A stretch of DNA of 5,214 nucleotides from an uncultured Collinsella sp. (GCA_900554455.1 USHT01000097.1:1-5214), one strand, 5' to 3'. Shown: positions 1-5,214, counted from the first letter of the stretch. Made by a program: numbers and translations. The notes: generated from the sequence alone by a model not told the origin.

Positions 1-185
1 GTCACGCGCCCGTCATCGGGCTCCAGCGTGCCGGCGAGCACGCTCAGCAGCGTCGACTTGCCGTCGCCGTTTTTGCCGACAATACCAATGCGGTCGCCCT
101 CGCCCACGCCGAGCGTCACGCTATCGAAAATATGCTTGGTGGGAAACTCTAGGCTGACGGAATCGCATCCCAAAAGAATCGCCAT
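1..185 (-). CDS. ABC-F family ATPase, N-terminal fragment (cut by window edge)
   Basis: The first 61 codons of an ATP-binding cassette protein start with ATG at 183-185 and run off the left edge. Residues 37-45 (GKNGDGKST) form a Walker A motif. The protein starts directly with an ABC domain (MAILLGCDSVSLEF) and has no membrane segment before it, which fits the soluble, duplicated ABC-F family (Uup/EttA type). Known members act on the ribosome in translation or antibiotic protection. A Shine-Dalgarno GAAGGAG (194-200) lies 8 nt before the ATG, so the start is well supported. The gene is downstream of the terminator at 256-292 and has a candidate promoter at 221-229, so it is probably a separate transcription unit. 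The subfamily cannot be assigned because the second ABC domain and the linker are outside the window. Confidence 0.85.
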   Translation of the reverse strand, partial: MAILLGCDSVSLEFPTKHIFDSVTLGVGEGDRIGIVGKNGDGKSTLLSVLAGTLEPDDGRV

Positions 186-220
186 ATGCCCTGCTCCTTC
201 GTAGAAATTCAACGTTGTCC

Positions 221-229
221 ATGATAGCA
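221..229 (-). promoter_or_regulatory. Extended -10 promoter for the ABC-F gene
   Basis: The minus strand reads TGCTATCAT, an extended -10 (TGn followed by TATCAT, 5 of 6 to consensus). It lies between the terminator of the upstream gene and the Shine-Dalgarno of the ABC-F gene, predicting a leader of roughly 30 nt. No good -35 is visible, which is acceptable for an extended -10 promoter. Inferred from sequence and position only. Confidence 0.45.
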
Positions 230-255
230 GCGAAAAGGCGGGCCGCACACGACAC

Positions 256-292
256 AAAAAGGCGGGCCATCTCCCACAAGAGATGACCCGCC
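256..292 (-). terminator. Rho-independent terminator of the AAA/ABC ATPase unit
   Basis: On the minus strand GGCGGGTCATCTC (280-292) pairs with GAGATGGCCCGCC (261-273). This gives a 13-bp stem with one G-U wobble and a 6-nt loop (274-279), followed at once by TTTTT (256-260). It begins 56 bases beyond the stop codon of the mosaic ABC ATPase and is a textbook intrinsic terminator. The A4 plus GGCGGGCC string of its edge (257-268) occurs again at 233-244, as if half of the hairpin had been duplicated. Confidence 0.9.
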
Positions 293-348
293 TCTCCAAT
301 CAGTCCTGCGGCAACCGTGGCCGCTGCAGGCCTCAAGCATGTCCCGGA

Positions 349-1101
349 CTAGGAGAACATGCCGGTGAGGTAATCATTCAGCCGCTTATCCTTGGGCCGT
401 TGGAAAATCTCGTCGGTCTCGTCGTACTCGACCATATCGCCCATGTAGAAGAACGCCGTGCGGTTGGACACGCGCGACGCCTGCTCCATGTTGTGCGTCA
501 CGATGACGATGGCGCGGTCGGCAACGATCGACGACATAAGGTCCTCGATTGCCAACGTCGAGATGGGGTCGAGCGCCGAGCAGGGCTCGTCGAACAGAAT
601 CACGTCGGGGTTGAGCGCCAGCGTGCGCGCGATGCACAGGCGTTGCTTCTGGCCACCCGAAACACCGGCGCCACCTTGACCCAACTCGCCGTCCAGCCCG
701 CCGATGCGATCAAGGAACTCGTCCACGCACGCTGCGCGGCAAGCCGCGAGGAGCTCATCGTCCGACGCCTGCGGATTACCCCACTGCAGGTTCTCGCGCA
801 CGGTGCCCGTGAACAGCACATTCTTTTGCAGCACAATGCCCACGGCATCGCGTAAGGTCGCGAGGTCGTAGTCGCGCACGTCGTGTCCGCCCACAAGCAC
901 GGTGCCCTCAGTGGCGTCGTACAGGCGCGCAATCAGCTGTACAAGCGAACTCTTGCCCGAGCCCGACACGCCGGCAATGCCCACGAGCTTTCCCAGCGGA
1001 ATGTCGATATCGATGTCCTTGAGGTTATGGACGCGCGCGCCACGTACCTCGATAGCCTGCGGGCTCATCTTCTGTTCCGTCACCTTTATCACCCTACTCA
1101 T
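349..1101 (-). CDS. Mosaic ABC ATPase: UvrA-like N-terminus, exporter-like middle, PstB-like C-terminus
   Basis: This 250-residue ATPase has every ABC motif: Walker [10 protein letters not shown] (44-52), Q-loop Q92, signature VSGGQ (147-151), Walker B VILFDE (167-172), D-loop SALD (175-178) and H-loop H203. No membrane segment is seen. The family resemblance changes along the chain. Residues 16-53 ([14 protein letters not shown], then [12 protein letters not shown]) are typical of UvrA and its paralogues. Residues 54-150 ([49 protein letters not shown]) are typical of exporter ATPase domains such as MdlB/MsbA. Residues 160-250 ([45 protein letters not shown]) are typical of PstB. The joints lie in Walker A (about 943-966) and the signature (about 616-660). 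The UvrA zinc and DNA-binding parts are missing, as are the exporter membrane domain and the PstB N-terminal half. The ATG at 1101 overlaps the AAA gene stop by 8 bp but has no good Shine-Dalgarno; an internal GTG (residue 7) or ATG (residue 12) could be the true start. An automatic PstB label would be misleading, as no pst genes are beside it. Function is unknown. Confidence 0.85.
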   Translation of the reverse strand: MSRVIKVTEQKMSPQAIEVRGARVHNLKDIDIDIPLGKLVGIAGVSGSGKSSLVQLIARLYDATEGTVLVGGHDVRDYDLATLRDAVGIVLQKNVLFTGTVRENLQWGNPQASDDELLAACRAACVDEFLDRIGGLDGELGQGGAGVSGGQKQRLCIARTLALNPDVILFDEPCSALDPISTLAIEDLMSSIVADRAIVIVTHNMEQASRVSNRTAFFYMGDMVEYDETDEIFQRPKDKRLNDYLTGMFS

Positions 1102-2212
1102 GCCATAAAACTCGATCGCGAATGTACGCGCCCAGCATGGGCACGGTAAACCGGACGAGACCGTATCCGGCAGCCTCGATGACGCGCTCGCGAATCAGGC
1201 TTGCGCGATATTTACTCGCCCAGCTCTGGGTACGATCGCAGCGCTCAATGATATCCGCCATGCGCGTCGGCTTGCCCTCGTCAACCACCATGGCCTCGAT
1301 AAAAAGGCGCTGTGGACTGCGCAGCCCGTAATACAGGGGCGCGTCAACCGCTTCATAGAACTCGGAGACGGCATCCGCATGGCCATCCTCGACATCGCGC
1401 CTTTCGATGACTTGCGAGCCACGCCGGACAGCAGAGCGCCACATGTAATAGCCCACCAGCTGAACCATATAGGGATGCCCCATGCTCCTGTGTGCCGCAA
1501 GGTCCGCCGTCTCCGTGTCAACGTAAAGACCAGCGTCTTTGACCGTCTGGATATATGAATCACGCACCTTGGGCAAGGATATCGCCCCCAGCGTACGCTG
1601 CTGGGCACGCCGCAAAAACGTCACGCTCGGCTCTTCGAGCAGATCGTCAACCATACTGGGTAAGCCGGCGAACACCAGCGCAAGACCGCGCTGGTCGCTA
1701 TCGGGCAATCCCGTGGCATCCTGGTCTCCGAGCACTTGCTGATAGAGAACGGCAAGAGCCGCCAGCTCCTCGATAGACGCAGATTGCGCCTCGTCAATCG
1801 CAAACAGTATGCCCTTGCCTGGACCGAGCTTCTTGAGGCGCTCGTTGACCAGCCCGCGCAACGTCTCGCCTTTTGCCCGCGCCGCCTCGACCGACATCCG
1901 GCCAAACGACGGACCGAACTCCATTGACGTCACAACGGGTTTATTCGAGCGAAGCGCGTCGGCCAAGCGGTCGCATAAGCCAAGCGAAGCGGAATCGGAG
2001 ACAACCGCCCATCCGCGCGCGCTGGCTAGACGCTGCAGCTCCCGTAGGAGAACCGTTTTGCCACAGCCGCGGTTTCCCGTAATGAGCATGAGCCTTCCGG
2101 GGGCACCGGCGCCGTTATCGAGCCCTTCCTCGAAATCTTCGATGACCGACTCACGACCGATGAGTATCGGAGGCCGCTTGCCTGCCGTTGGCTTAAAGGG
2201 ATTCGGGTTCAT
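1094..2212 (-). CDS. AAA-type ATPase, Orc1/Cdc6-like, with C-terminal winged helix
   Basis: The 372-residue soluble protein has Walker A GNRGCGKT (46-53), Walker [10 protein letters not shown] (135-143), a sensor-1-like strand LALVFAGLP (177-185) and the [14 protein letters not shown] segment (245-258) common in STAND/Orc1-like ATPases (AAA_16 type). Residues about 295-372 look like a winged-helix domain ([15 protein letters not shown], then [22 protein letters not shown]), suggesting DNA binding or partner recognition. A strong Shine-Dalgarno GAGGAGG (2218-2224) lies 5 nt before the ATG and fixes the start. The stop TAG overlaps the ATG of the mosaic ABC ATPase, so the two are probably translated together. 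The tandem TTGGTATAA repeats just upstream are the likely promoter or operator. Such orphan ATPases are common in actinobacteria and mostly unstudied. The fold assignment is firm; the role is not known. Confidence 0.88.
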   Translation of the reverse strand: MNPNPFKPTAGKRPPILIGRESVIEDFEEGLDNGAGAPGRLMLITGNRGCGKTVLLRELQRLASARGWAVVSDSASLGLCDRLADALRSNKPVVTSMEFGPSFGRMSVEAARAKGETLRGLVNERLKKLGPGKGILFAIDEAQSASIEELAALAVLYQQVLGDQDATGLPDSDQRGLALVFAGLPSMVDDLLEEPSVTFLRRAQQRTLGAISLPKVRDSYIQTVKDAGLYVDTETADLAAHRSMGHPYMVQLVGYYMWRSAVRRGSQVIERRDVEDGHADAVSEFYEAVDAPLYYGLRSPQRLFIEAMVVDEGKPTRMADIIERCDRTQSWASKYRASLIRERVIEAAGYGLVRFTVPMLGAYIRDRVLWHE

Positions 2213-2217
2213 GTCGG

Positions 2218-2224
2218 CCTCCTC
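2218..2224 (-). promoter_or_regulatory. Strong ribosome binding site of the AAA ATPase gene
   Basis: GAGGAGG on the minus strand lies 5 nt before the ATG at 2210-2212. It is the strongest Shine-Dalgarno match in the window. It settles the start of the AAA ATPase, and the overlapped downstream gene may depend on it through translational coupling. Confidence 0.8.
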
Positions 2225-2246
2225 GGATTGGCAAACCCTGGCAATA

Positions 2247-2276
2247 GTTATACCAACTTATACCAAGTTATACCAA
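2247..2276 (-). repeat. Three tandem 10-bp TTGGTATAA repeats, probable promoter/operator
   Basis: The minus strand carries TTGGTATAAC, TTGGTATAAG and TTGGTATAAC end to end, a perfect 10-bp period close to one helical turn. Each copy contains TGGTATAA, itself an extended -10 (TGn plus TATAAC or TATAAG). The first copy also offers TTGGTA as a -35, 18 bp from the TATAAC of the last copy. The array ends 34 bases before the AAA ATPase start codon. The core GGTATA repeated three times recalls the operator of the GntR-family regulator NanR in E. coli, which binds GGTATA direct repeats. That comparison is an analogy only, since no regulator gene is visible here. Confidence 0.65.
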
Positions 2277-2280
2277 TAGC

Positions 2281-2311
2281 ATGTGACAAAGGAACTGTCC
2301 CTTTGTCACAT
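2281..2311. repeat. REP-like perfect palindrome, 12-bp arms
   Basis: ATGTGACAAAGG (2281-2292) and its exact reverse complement CCTTTGTCACAT (2300-2311) flank a 7-nt loop AACTGTC. The last codon and the TGA stop (2306-2308) of the TetM-like gene lie inside the right arm. No T-run follows on either strand, so it is not a classical terminator, although the hairpin may slow polymerase or protect the mRNA 3' end. The shape and sequence resemble dispersed intergenic palindromes (REP/RAYT type) of gut Firmicutes and actinobacteria. Copy number in the genome cannot be seen from one window. Confidence 0.75.
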
Positions 2312-4309
2312 ATGGCCGAAAAACTCGGCGTCCGCTGCTCGCCAGGGGCGGAAGGTGTCGGGATTGATCTTTACGTGCGCCGCGGCGGGTACGTCGTACC
2401 ATTTGACCGTGTAACCGGCGCCGTGAGAGCAAAAGACCGAGTCGGGCGTGTTGGGCAGATCGGCCTCGGGCTCATAGGCGGCCGTCTCGATTACGCGCTC
2501 GGCATCATGGCAAGCCGAATAGCCGGCGAACTCTAGGTACAGATGTCCGCGACCACTCGTGTAGGCAGCCACCTCCAGCGCGTAATCCTGCACCTCAGAT
2601 GCCGGCACGCAACCCACAAGCTTCGCCCGGTCTCCCGCCATCGTCGGCGGCTCGTACTCGGCACCCATGCGCGTGGCATCCGAGAGCGCCCGACCCACGC
2701 ACTCCCCCGGCACCTCGAGCTCAAAGCGATACCACGGCTCCAACAGTACCGCCGCGCCGGCCTCGCGCGCCTGCATCAAACCCTGGCGAATCGCGCGGTA
2801 CGTGGCCTGGCGAAAATCGCCGCCCTCGGTATGTTTGGCATGCGCACGGCCGCCCGTGAGCGTAATGCGCACATCGGTGATGGGCGAGCCGGTCAGCACG
2901 CCCAGGTGATCGCGCTCCATGGCGTTGGTAAGTGCCAGACGCTGCCAGTTAATATCGAGCTCGTCGGTCGAGGTCACGGTGCCAAACTGCACGCCCGAAC
3001 CCGCTGGCAACGGCTCCAGGCGTAGATGCACCTCGGCATAGTGGCGCAGTGGCTCAAAGTGGCCCACGCCCTCGACCGGCTGCGAAATAGTCTCCTTATA
3101 GAGAATGCCGCCAGACTCAAACGCAACCGAAAGGCCAAAGCGATCGGCCAACACCCGCTGCACGACCTCGAGTTGCACGGCGCCCATCAACTGCAAATGA
3201 ATCTGCTCAAGATGCGTATTCCAGCTTACGCCGAGCATGGGATCCTCGTCCGCCAACTCAGTCAATGCTTTGAACACCGCATGGACATCGTGTTCGCCCG
3301 GAAGCACCGTATAGGTGAGAACCGGCGCAATGACGGGCGCATCGCCCGCGGGCTCCGCGCCCAGGGCGTCCCCCGGGCGAACGTGCGCAAGACCCGTCAC
3401 GGCGCAGATGCCGCCAGCGGCAACTTCCTGGGTAAGCTCGTATTTCTCACCGTTATAGATGCGCACCTGGTCGATCTTTTGCTCCCAGGTGGAGGCGCCA
3501 GAGCATCCCTCGACAACTTGCTTTGCACGCAGTACACCGCCCGTCACCTTGATCCAGGCAAGACGCTCGCCACGGTCTCCACGACTCACGCGGTAGACAC
3601 GCGCGGCGAACTCCTGGGGCCATGTTCGCTCGCGCATCAGCGCGCATATACCATCCAGCAGCTCGTCCACACCTTGGTCCTTGAGCGCCGAGCCGGCAAA
3701 ACAGGGAAAGAGCTTGCGCTCGGCAACCATGCGCGACAGCGTTGCGACGGAAAGCTCACCCGCTTCAAGAAACTCCTCGAGCGCTGCTTCGTCCAACGCA
3801 GCAGCGTCCTCCTGAACGGCCTCGCCCGCCAACAGTTCGCCGGCATCCAGGCAGCCCTCGGAAAGACGCTGCCCAAGCTGTGCCAGCAAAGCATCGCGGC
3901 CGGGATTCTCCAAATCGATTTTGTTGATATAGATGAATGTCGGAATGTCATAGCGCGCAAGCAGTCGCCACAGGGTTTCGGTGTGCCCTTGCACGCCATC
4001 GTTGGCACCCACAACCAAAATCGCATAGTCGAGTGCGCGCAGCGTGCGCTCCGCCTCAGCAGAAAAATCGACATGCCCCGGCGCATCCACGAGCATGACG
4101 TGGGTATCGCCATGGTCGAGCACGGCTTGCGACGAGAAAATCGTGATGCCACGTTCGCGCTCGATCTCGTTCGTATCCAGATGCGAATCGCCATCGTCCA
4201 CGCGGCCGCGCTTGCGAATGCGACCCGCGTTGAACAGCATGGCCTCGGCCAGCGTGGTCTTGCCGGCATCGACATGCGCCAAGATTCCAACGACCGCTTG
4301 CTTCGACAT
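2306..4309 (-). CDS. TetM/EF-G-like translational GTPase (ribosomal protection protein homologue)
   Basis: The 667-residue GTPase has all five G motifs: G1 AHVDAGKTT (11-19), G2 RERGITI (51-57), G3 DAPGH (75-79), G4 NKID (129-132) and G5 GSAL (206-209). EF-G-like domains II to V follow, so it should act on ribosomes in the cytoplasm using GTP. The layout matches Tet(M)/Tet(O), which are about 640 residues long. However, the domain IV loop that in Tet(M) carries YYSPVST before ADFR reads AHAKHTEGGDFR here (489-500). The drug-displacing Tyr-Ser-Pro-Val tip is therefore absent, so tetracycline resistance should not be assumed. The C-terminus (HGAGYTVKWYDVP and onward) extends beyond Tet(M). The start at 4309 is chosen over the further ATG at 4378 because AGAGGAG (4314-4320) precedes it and MSKQAVVGILAHVDAGKTT matches the family N-terminus. 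It appears to be a chromosomal paralogue of unknown ribosomal role. Confidence 0.88.
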   Translation of the reverse strand: MSKQAVVGILAHVDAGKTTLAEAMLFNAGRIRKRGRVDDGDSHLDTNEIERERGITIFSSQAVLDHGDTHVMLVDAPGHVDFSAEAERTLRALDYAILVVGANDGVQGHTETLWRLLARYDIPTFIYINKIDLENPGRDALLAQLGQRLSEGCLDAGELLAGEAVQEDAAALDEAALEEFLEAGELSVATLSRMVAERKLFPCFAGSALKDQGVDELLDGICALMRERTWPQEFAARVYRVSRGDRGERLAWIKVTGGVLRAKQVVEGCSGASTWEQKIDQVRIYNGEKYELTQEVAAGGICAVTGLAHVRPGDALGAEPAGDAPVIAPVLTYTVLPGEHDVHAVFKALTELADEDPMLGVSWNTHLEQIHLQLMGAVQLEVVQRVLADRFGLSVAFESGGILYKETISQPVEGVGHFEPLRHYAEVHLRLEPLPAGSGVQFGTVTSTDELDINWQRLALTNAMERDHLGVLTGSPITDVRITLTGGRAHAKHTEGGDFRQATYRAIRQGLMQAREAGAAVLLEPWYRFELEVPGECVGRALSDATRMGAEYEPPTMAGDRAKLVGCVPASEVQDYALEVAAYTSGRGHLYLEFAGYSACHDAERVIETAAYEPEADLPNTPDSVFCSHGAGYTVKWYDVPAAAHVKINPDTFRPWRAADAEFFGHM

Positions 4310-4313
4310 GGCT

Positions 4314-4320
4314 CTCCTCT
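4314..4320 (-). promoter_or_regulatory. Ribosome binding site deciding the TetM-like start
   Basis: AGAGGAG on the minus strand lies 4 nt before the ATG at 4307-4309. The spacing is slightly short but no competitor exists. The alternative ATG at 4376-4378 would add 23 residues with no family resemblance and lies in the likely promoter. Confidence 0.7.
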
Positions 4321-4369
4321 TATTACAAGCCCATCGCACGCGGCAACGGGCACTCACGCTCCACACTGG

Positions 4370-4375
4370 ATGATA
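4370..4375 (-). promoter_or_regulatory. Possible -10 box for the TetM-like gene
   Basis: The minus strand reads TATCAT here, the same -10 form as before the ABC-F and GNAT genes, and would give a leader of about 50 nt. No clear -35 or TGn extension is seen. It overlaps a candidate plus-strand promoter, so the assignment is tentative. Confidence 0.3.
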
Positions 4376-4379
4376 CAAT
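4371..4379 (+). promoter_or_regulatory. Possible extended -10 promoter reading into the 4380-4540 intergenic region
   Basis: TGATACAAT on the plus strand is a good extended -10 (TGn plus TACAAT). It points away from the TetM-like gene into a structured intergenic stretch with no plus-strand gene. The -35 position is weak. If active it would produce a short non-coding RNA ending near the hairpin at 4498-4535. Confidence 0.35.
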
Positions 4380-4385
4380 TTACGG

Positions 4386-4535
4386 GCCGGCGGGCGAAGC
4401 GGGCCCTATCCCCCGGCCGAGCTCATCGCCCCGCGTTGCCGCGCGGCGATTTTCGTAGGTTCGCGCCTTGCGAAAGCCGGCTCGCAAAACAGCGCAGCGA
4501 ACGAAAATGACCCCACCCGGGGCCATTTTCGTTCG
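4386..4535 (+). ncRNA. Candidate structured RNA or inverted-repeat cluster
   Basis: No gene is supported between 4310 and 4563. The stretch holds several inverted repeats: GGCCGG-rich pairing near 4386-4418, TTCGC/GCGAA (4460-4464 with 4470-4474), TTGCGA/TCGCAA (4468-4473 with 4482-4487) and the strong hairpin at 4498-4535. A candidate plus-strand promoter sits just upstream. It does not match tRNA, SRP RNA, 6S RNA, RNase P or tmRNA as far as can be judged by eye. It could equally be untranscribed, or be the 3' UTR of the GNAT gene read from the minus strand. Strand and extent are uncertain. Confidence 0.22.
4498..4535 (-). terminator. Strong hairpin, probable terminator after the GNAT gene
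   Basis: CGAACGAAAATG (4498-4509) pairs perfectly with CATTTTCGTTCG (4524-4535). CCCC/GGGG (4511-4514 with 4519-4522) extends it across position 4510/4523, which is a G-U wobble only when read on the minus strand. This gives a 17-bp stem with a 4-nt loop. It starts 28 bases after the GNAT stop. The next bases lack a T-run on either strand (a TTTT occurs about 10 nt further on the minus strand), so efficiency is uncertain. The G-U pair favours minus-strand use. Confidence 0.6.
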
Positions 4536-4563
4536 TGCAAATTGTTGATACGCGTCCCCGCTC

Positions 4564-5055
4564 TTATGTCTCGCGCAGCCAATCAAACGCGACGCGCGGC
4601 GTACCGTCCGACACATATACGATACCGGCGCGCTTAAACCCGGCCTTGGCGATGGCGCCCTGCATAGGCAGGTTGTCTTGGTGCGTGTCGATACGCAGAT
4701 GGTCGATACGTTCCTTGGCAAAGGCAAACATCGCAGCCGCGATGCCGTGCACGGTGCCATCGGACGCCACGCGATGCAGCACGGCGTACGGAGCGTCGCT
4801 GCGCCATTGACCATCCTCAATGACGTCATAGCACTCGTCCGGGCCCGGCAAAAAGGCAAACGTCGCCACCACGCGGCCGTCGACTTCGCACACATAGCTG
4901 CCATCGGCGGCGATATCGGCAGCCAGCTGCTCGGCAGAAGGCGTGCCCTCGGGCCACTGCGTGGCGTTGCCATGTGCGCGCATAAAGGCGCGGGCTGCGT
5001 CATAGATAGCCATGACGGCGGGAATGTCGGTATCGAGGGTTTTTCTGATCATCAC
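4564..5055 (-). CDS. GNAT family N-acetyltransferase
   Basis: The protein has 163 residues, the normal length of a single-domain acetyltransferase that transfers an acetyl group from acetyl-CoA to an amine. The order is MIRKTLDTDIPAVMAIY (beta1-alpha1), a substrate-facing segment ARAFMRAHGNATQWP (21-35), strand VVATFAFLPGP (62-72), motif A around VLHRVASDGTVHGIAAAMF (92-110) and motif B HQDNLPMQGAIAKAGF (125-140). The acetyl-CoA loop, usually Q/R-x-x-G-x-G/A, has Thr101 at the first position but keeps Gly104 and Ala106. The ARAFMRxxGNxxQWP form is common in a GNAT subgroup whose substrates are not known to me. The start is GTG (5053-5055) or the ATG directly after it; GAGG (5063-5066) is 7 nt from the GTG and 10 nt from the ATG. 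It is cytoplasmic and probably monocistronic. Confidence 0.88.
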   Translation of the reverse strand: MMIRKTLDTDIPAVMAIYDAARAFMRAHGNATQWPEGTPSAEQLAADIAADGSYVCEVDGRVVATFAFLPGPDECYDVIEDGQWRSDAPYAVLHRVASDGTVHGIAAAMFAFAKERIDHLRIDTHQDNLPMQGAIAKAGFKRAGIVYVSDGTPRVAFDWLRET

Positions 5056-5074
5056 GCGGCGACCTCACGTTTAT

Positions 5075-5104
5075 TGGTATCACTTTGGTTGAGCAATGAT
5101 ACCA
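5075..5104. promoter_or_regulatory. Inverted repeat in the divergent intergenic region, with two facing extended -10 boxes
   Basis: TGGTATCA (5075-5082) and TGATACCA (5097-5104) are perfect 8-bp inverted repeats with centres 22 bp apart, about two helical turns. The right arm read on the minus strand gives TGGTATCAT, an extended -10 for the GNAT gene. The left arm read on the plus strand gives TGGTATCAC, a possible extended -10 for the ORF starting at 5130. A dimeric regulator bound here could control both genes. This is inferred from geometry only. Confidence 0.45.
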
Positions 5105-5129
5105 GCGTTTGGAGAGAGGCGCTAAGCAG

Positions 5130-5214
5130 ATGGGAAGCAAAAAGCGAGCCGCCTGGTCAAAGGCCAAAAGCGAGTTTTTGGGCGCTGCTACCGGCGGCGA
5201 TATGAGCGACCTGT
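5130..5214 (+). CDS. Start of a divergent ORF of unknown function (cut by window edge)
   Basis: An open frame begins with ATG at 5130 and stays open for 28 codons to the window edge (MGSKKRAAWSKAKSEFLG, then AATGGDMSDL). A purine-rich GGAGAGAGG (5111-5119) lies 10 nt upstream, and a candidate promoter lies at 5075-5083. The first residues are basic (KKR, K, K) with no signal peptide. I do not recognise the family. The divergent layout with the GNAT gene and the ribosome binding site make it plausible, but 28 codons are too few to be sure. Confidence 0.45.
   Translation, partial: MGSKKRAAWSKAKSEFLGAATGGDMSDL

Noticed and set aside
283..855. A 190-codon plus-strand open frame opposite the ABC ATPase
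   Set aside because: It begins inside the rho-independent terminator of the opposite strand and its composition is that of antisense coding DNA. The minus-strand frame has all ABC motifs.
349..1101. Plain annotation as phosphate transporter ATPase PstB
   Set aside because: Only the C-terminal part resembles PstB. The Walker A region is UvrA-like and the middle is exporter-like, and no pstSCA or phoU gene is adjacent.
2247..2276. CRISPR-like array
   Set aside because: The repeats are 10 bp, directly adjacent, with no spacers and only three copies. They look like an operator or promoter array instead.
2306..4309. Tetracycline resistance gene
   Set aside because: Overall architecture fits ribosomal protection proteins, but the loop that displaces the drug is different, so resistance is not supported.
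4310..4378. Upstream extension of the TetM-like protein to the ATG at 4378
   Set aside because: The 23 extra residues (MYHPVWSV and onward) have no family match and no Shine-Dalgarno, while the ATG at 4309 has AGAGGAG directly upstream.
3026..4510. A 494-codon open frame on the plus strand opposite the TetM-like gene
   Set aside because: It is the antisense shadow of a GTPase with all five G motifs. High GC leaves long antisense frames, its predicted protein shows no recognisable domain, and it runs into the intergenic inverted repeats.
4380..5003. A 207-codon minus-strand open frame overlapping the GNAT gene in another frame
   Set aside because: It overlaps a recognisable acetyltransferase, lacks a ribosome binding site and reads through the strong hairpin. 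It is a GC-driven shadow frame.

Overview
The window is GC-rich, about 60% by eye, and densely packed. Its protein sequences and short extended -10 style promoters suggest a gut actinobacterium of the class Coriobacteriia, most likely Collinsella or a relative. This assignment is an inference from family resemblance; no marker gene is present. Every complete gene lies on the minus strand, so the transcriptional order runs from right to left.

From right to left: a partial plus-strand ORF of unknown function starts at 5130. It diverges from a GNAT acetyltransferase (4564-5055) across a short intergenic region with an inverted repeat. A 254-base gap (4310-4563) holds a strong 17-bp hairpin, other inverted repeats and a possible plus-strand promoter. 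Next is a TetM/EF-G-like translational GTPase (2306-4309). Its stop codon lies inside a 12-bp perfect palindrome, followed by three tandem 10-bp TTGGTATAA repeats that probably form the promoter or operator of the next unit.

That unit has two genes: an Orc1/Cdc6-like AAA ATPase (1094-2212) overlapped by 8 bp by an ABC-type ATPase (349-1101). A clear rho-independent terminator (256-292) closes it. The start of an ABC-F ATPase gene (1-185) follows with its own promoter and runs off the left edge.

The most unusual object is the ABC ATPase at 349-1101. It reads as one uninterrupted frame with all canonical ABC motifs, yet it looks like three proteins joined in series. Residues about 13-53 resemble the N-terminus of a UvrA paralogue. 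Residues about 54-150 resemble the nucleotide-binding domain of an MsbA/MdlB-type exporter. Residues about 160-250 resemble the C-terminal half of the phosphate transporter ATPase PstB. Both joints fall in motifs shared by all ABC ATPases (Walker A and the signature). This is either a real in-frame mosaic gene made by recombination at conserved motifs, or an assembly chimera joined at short shared sequences. Raw reads would decide.
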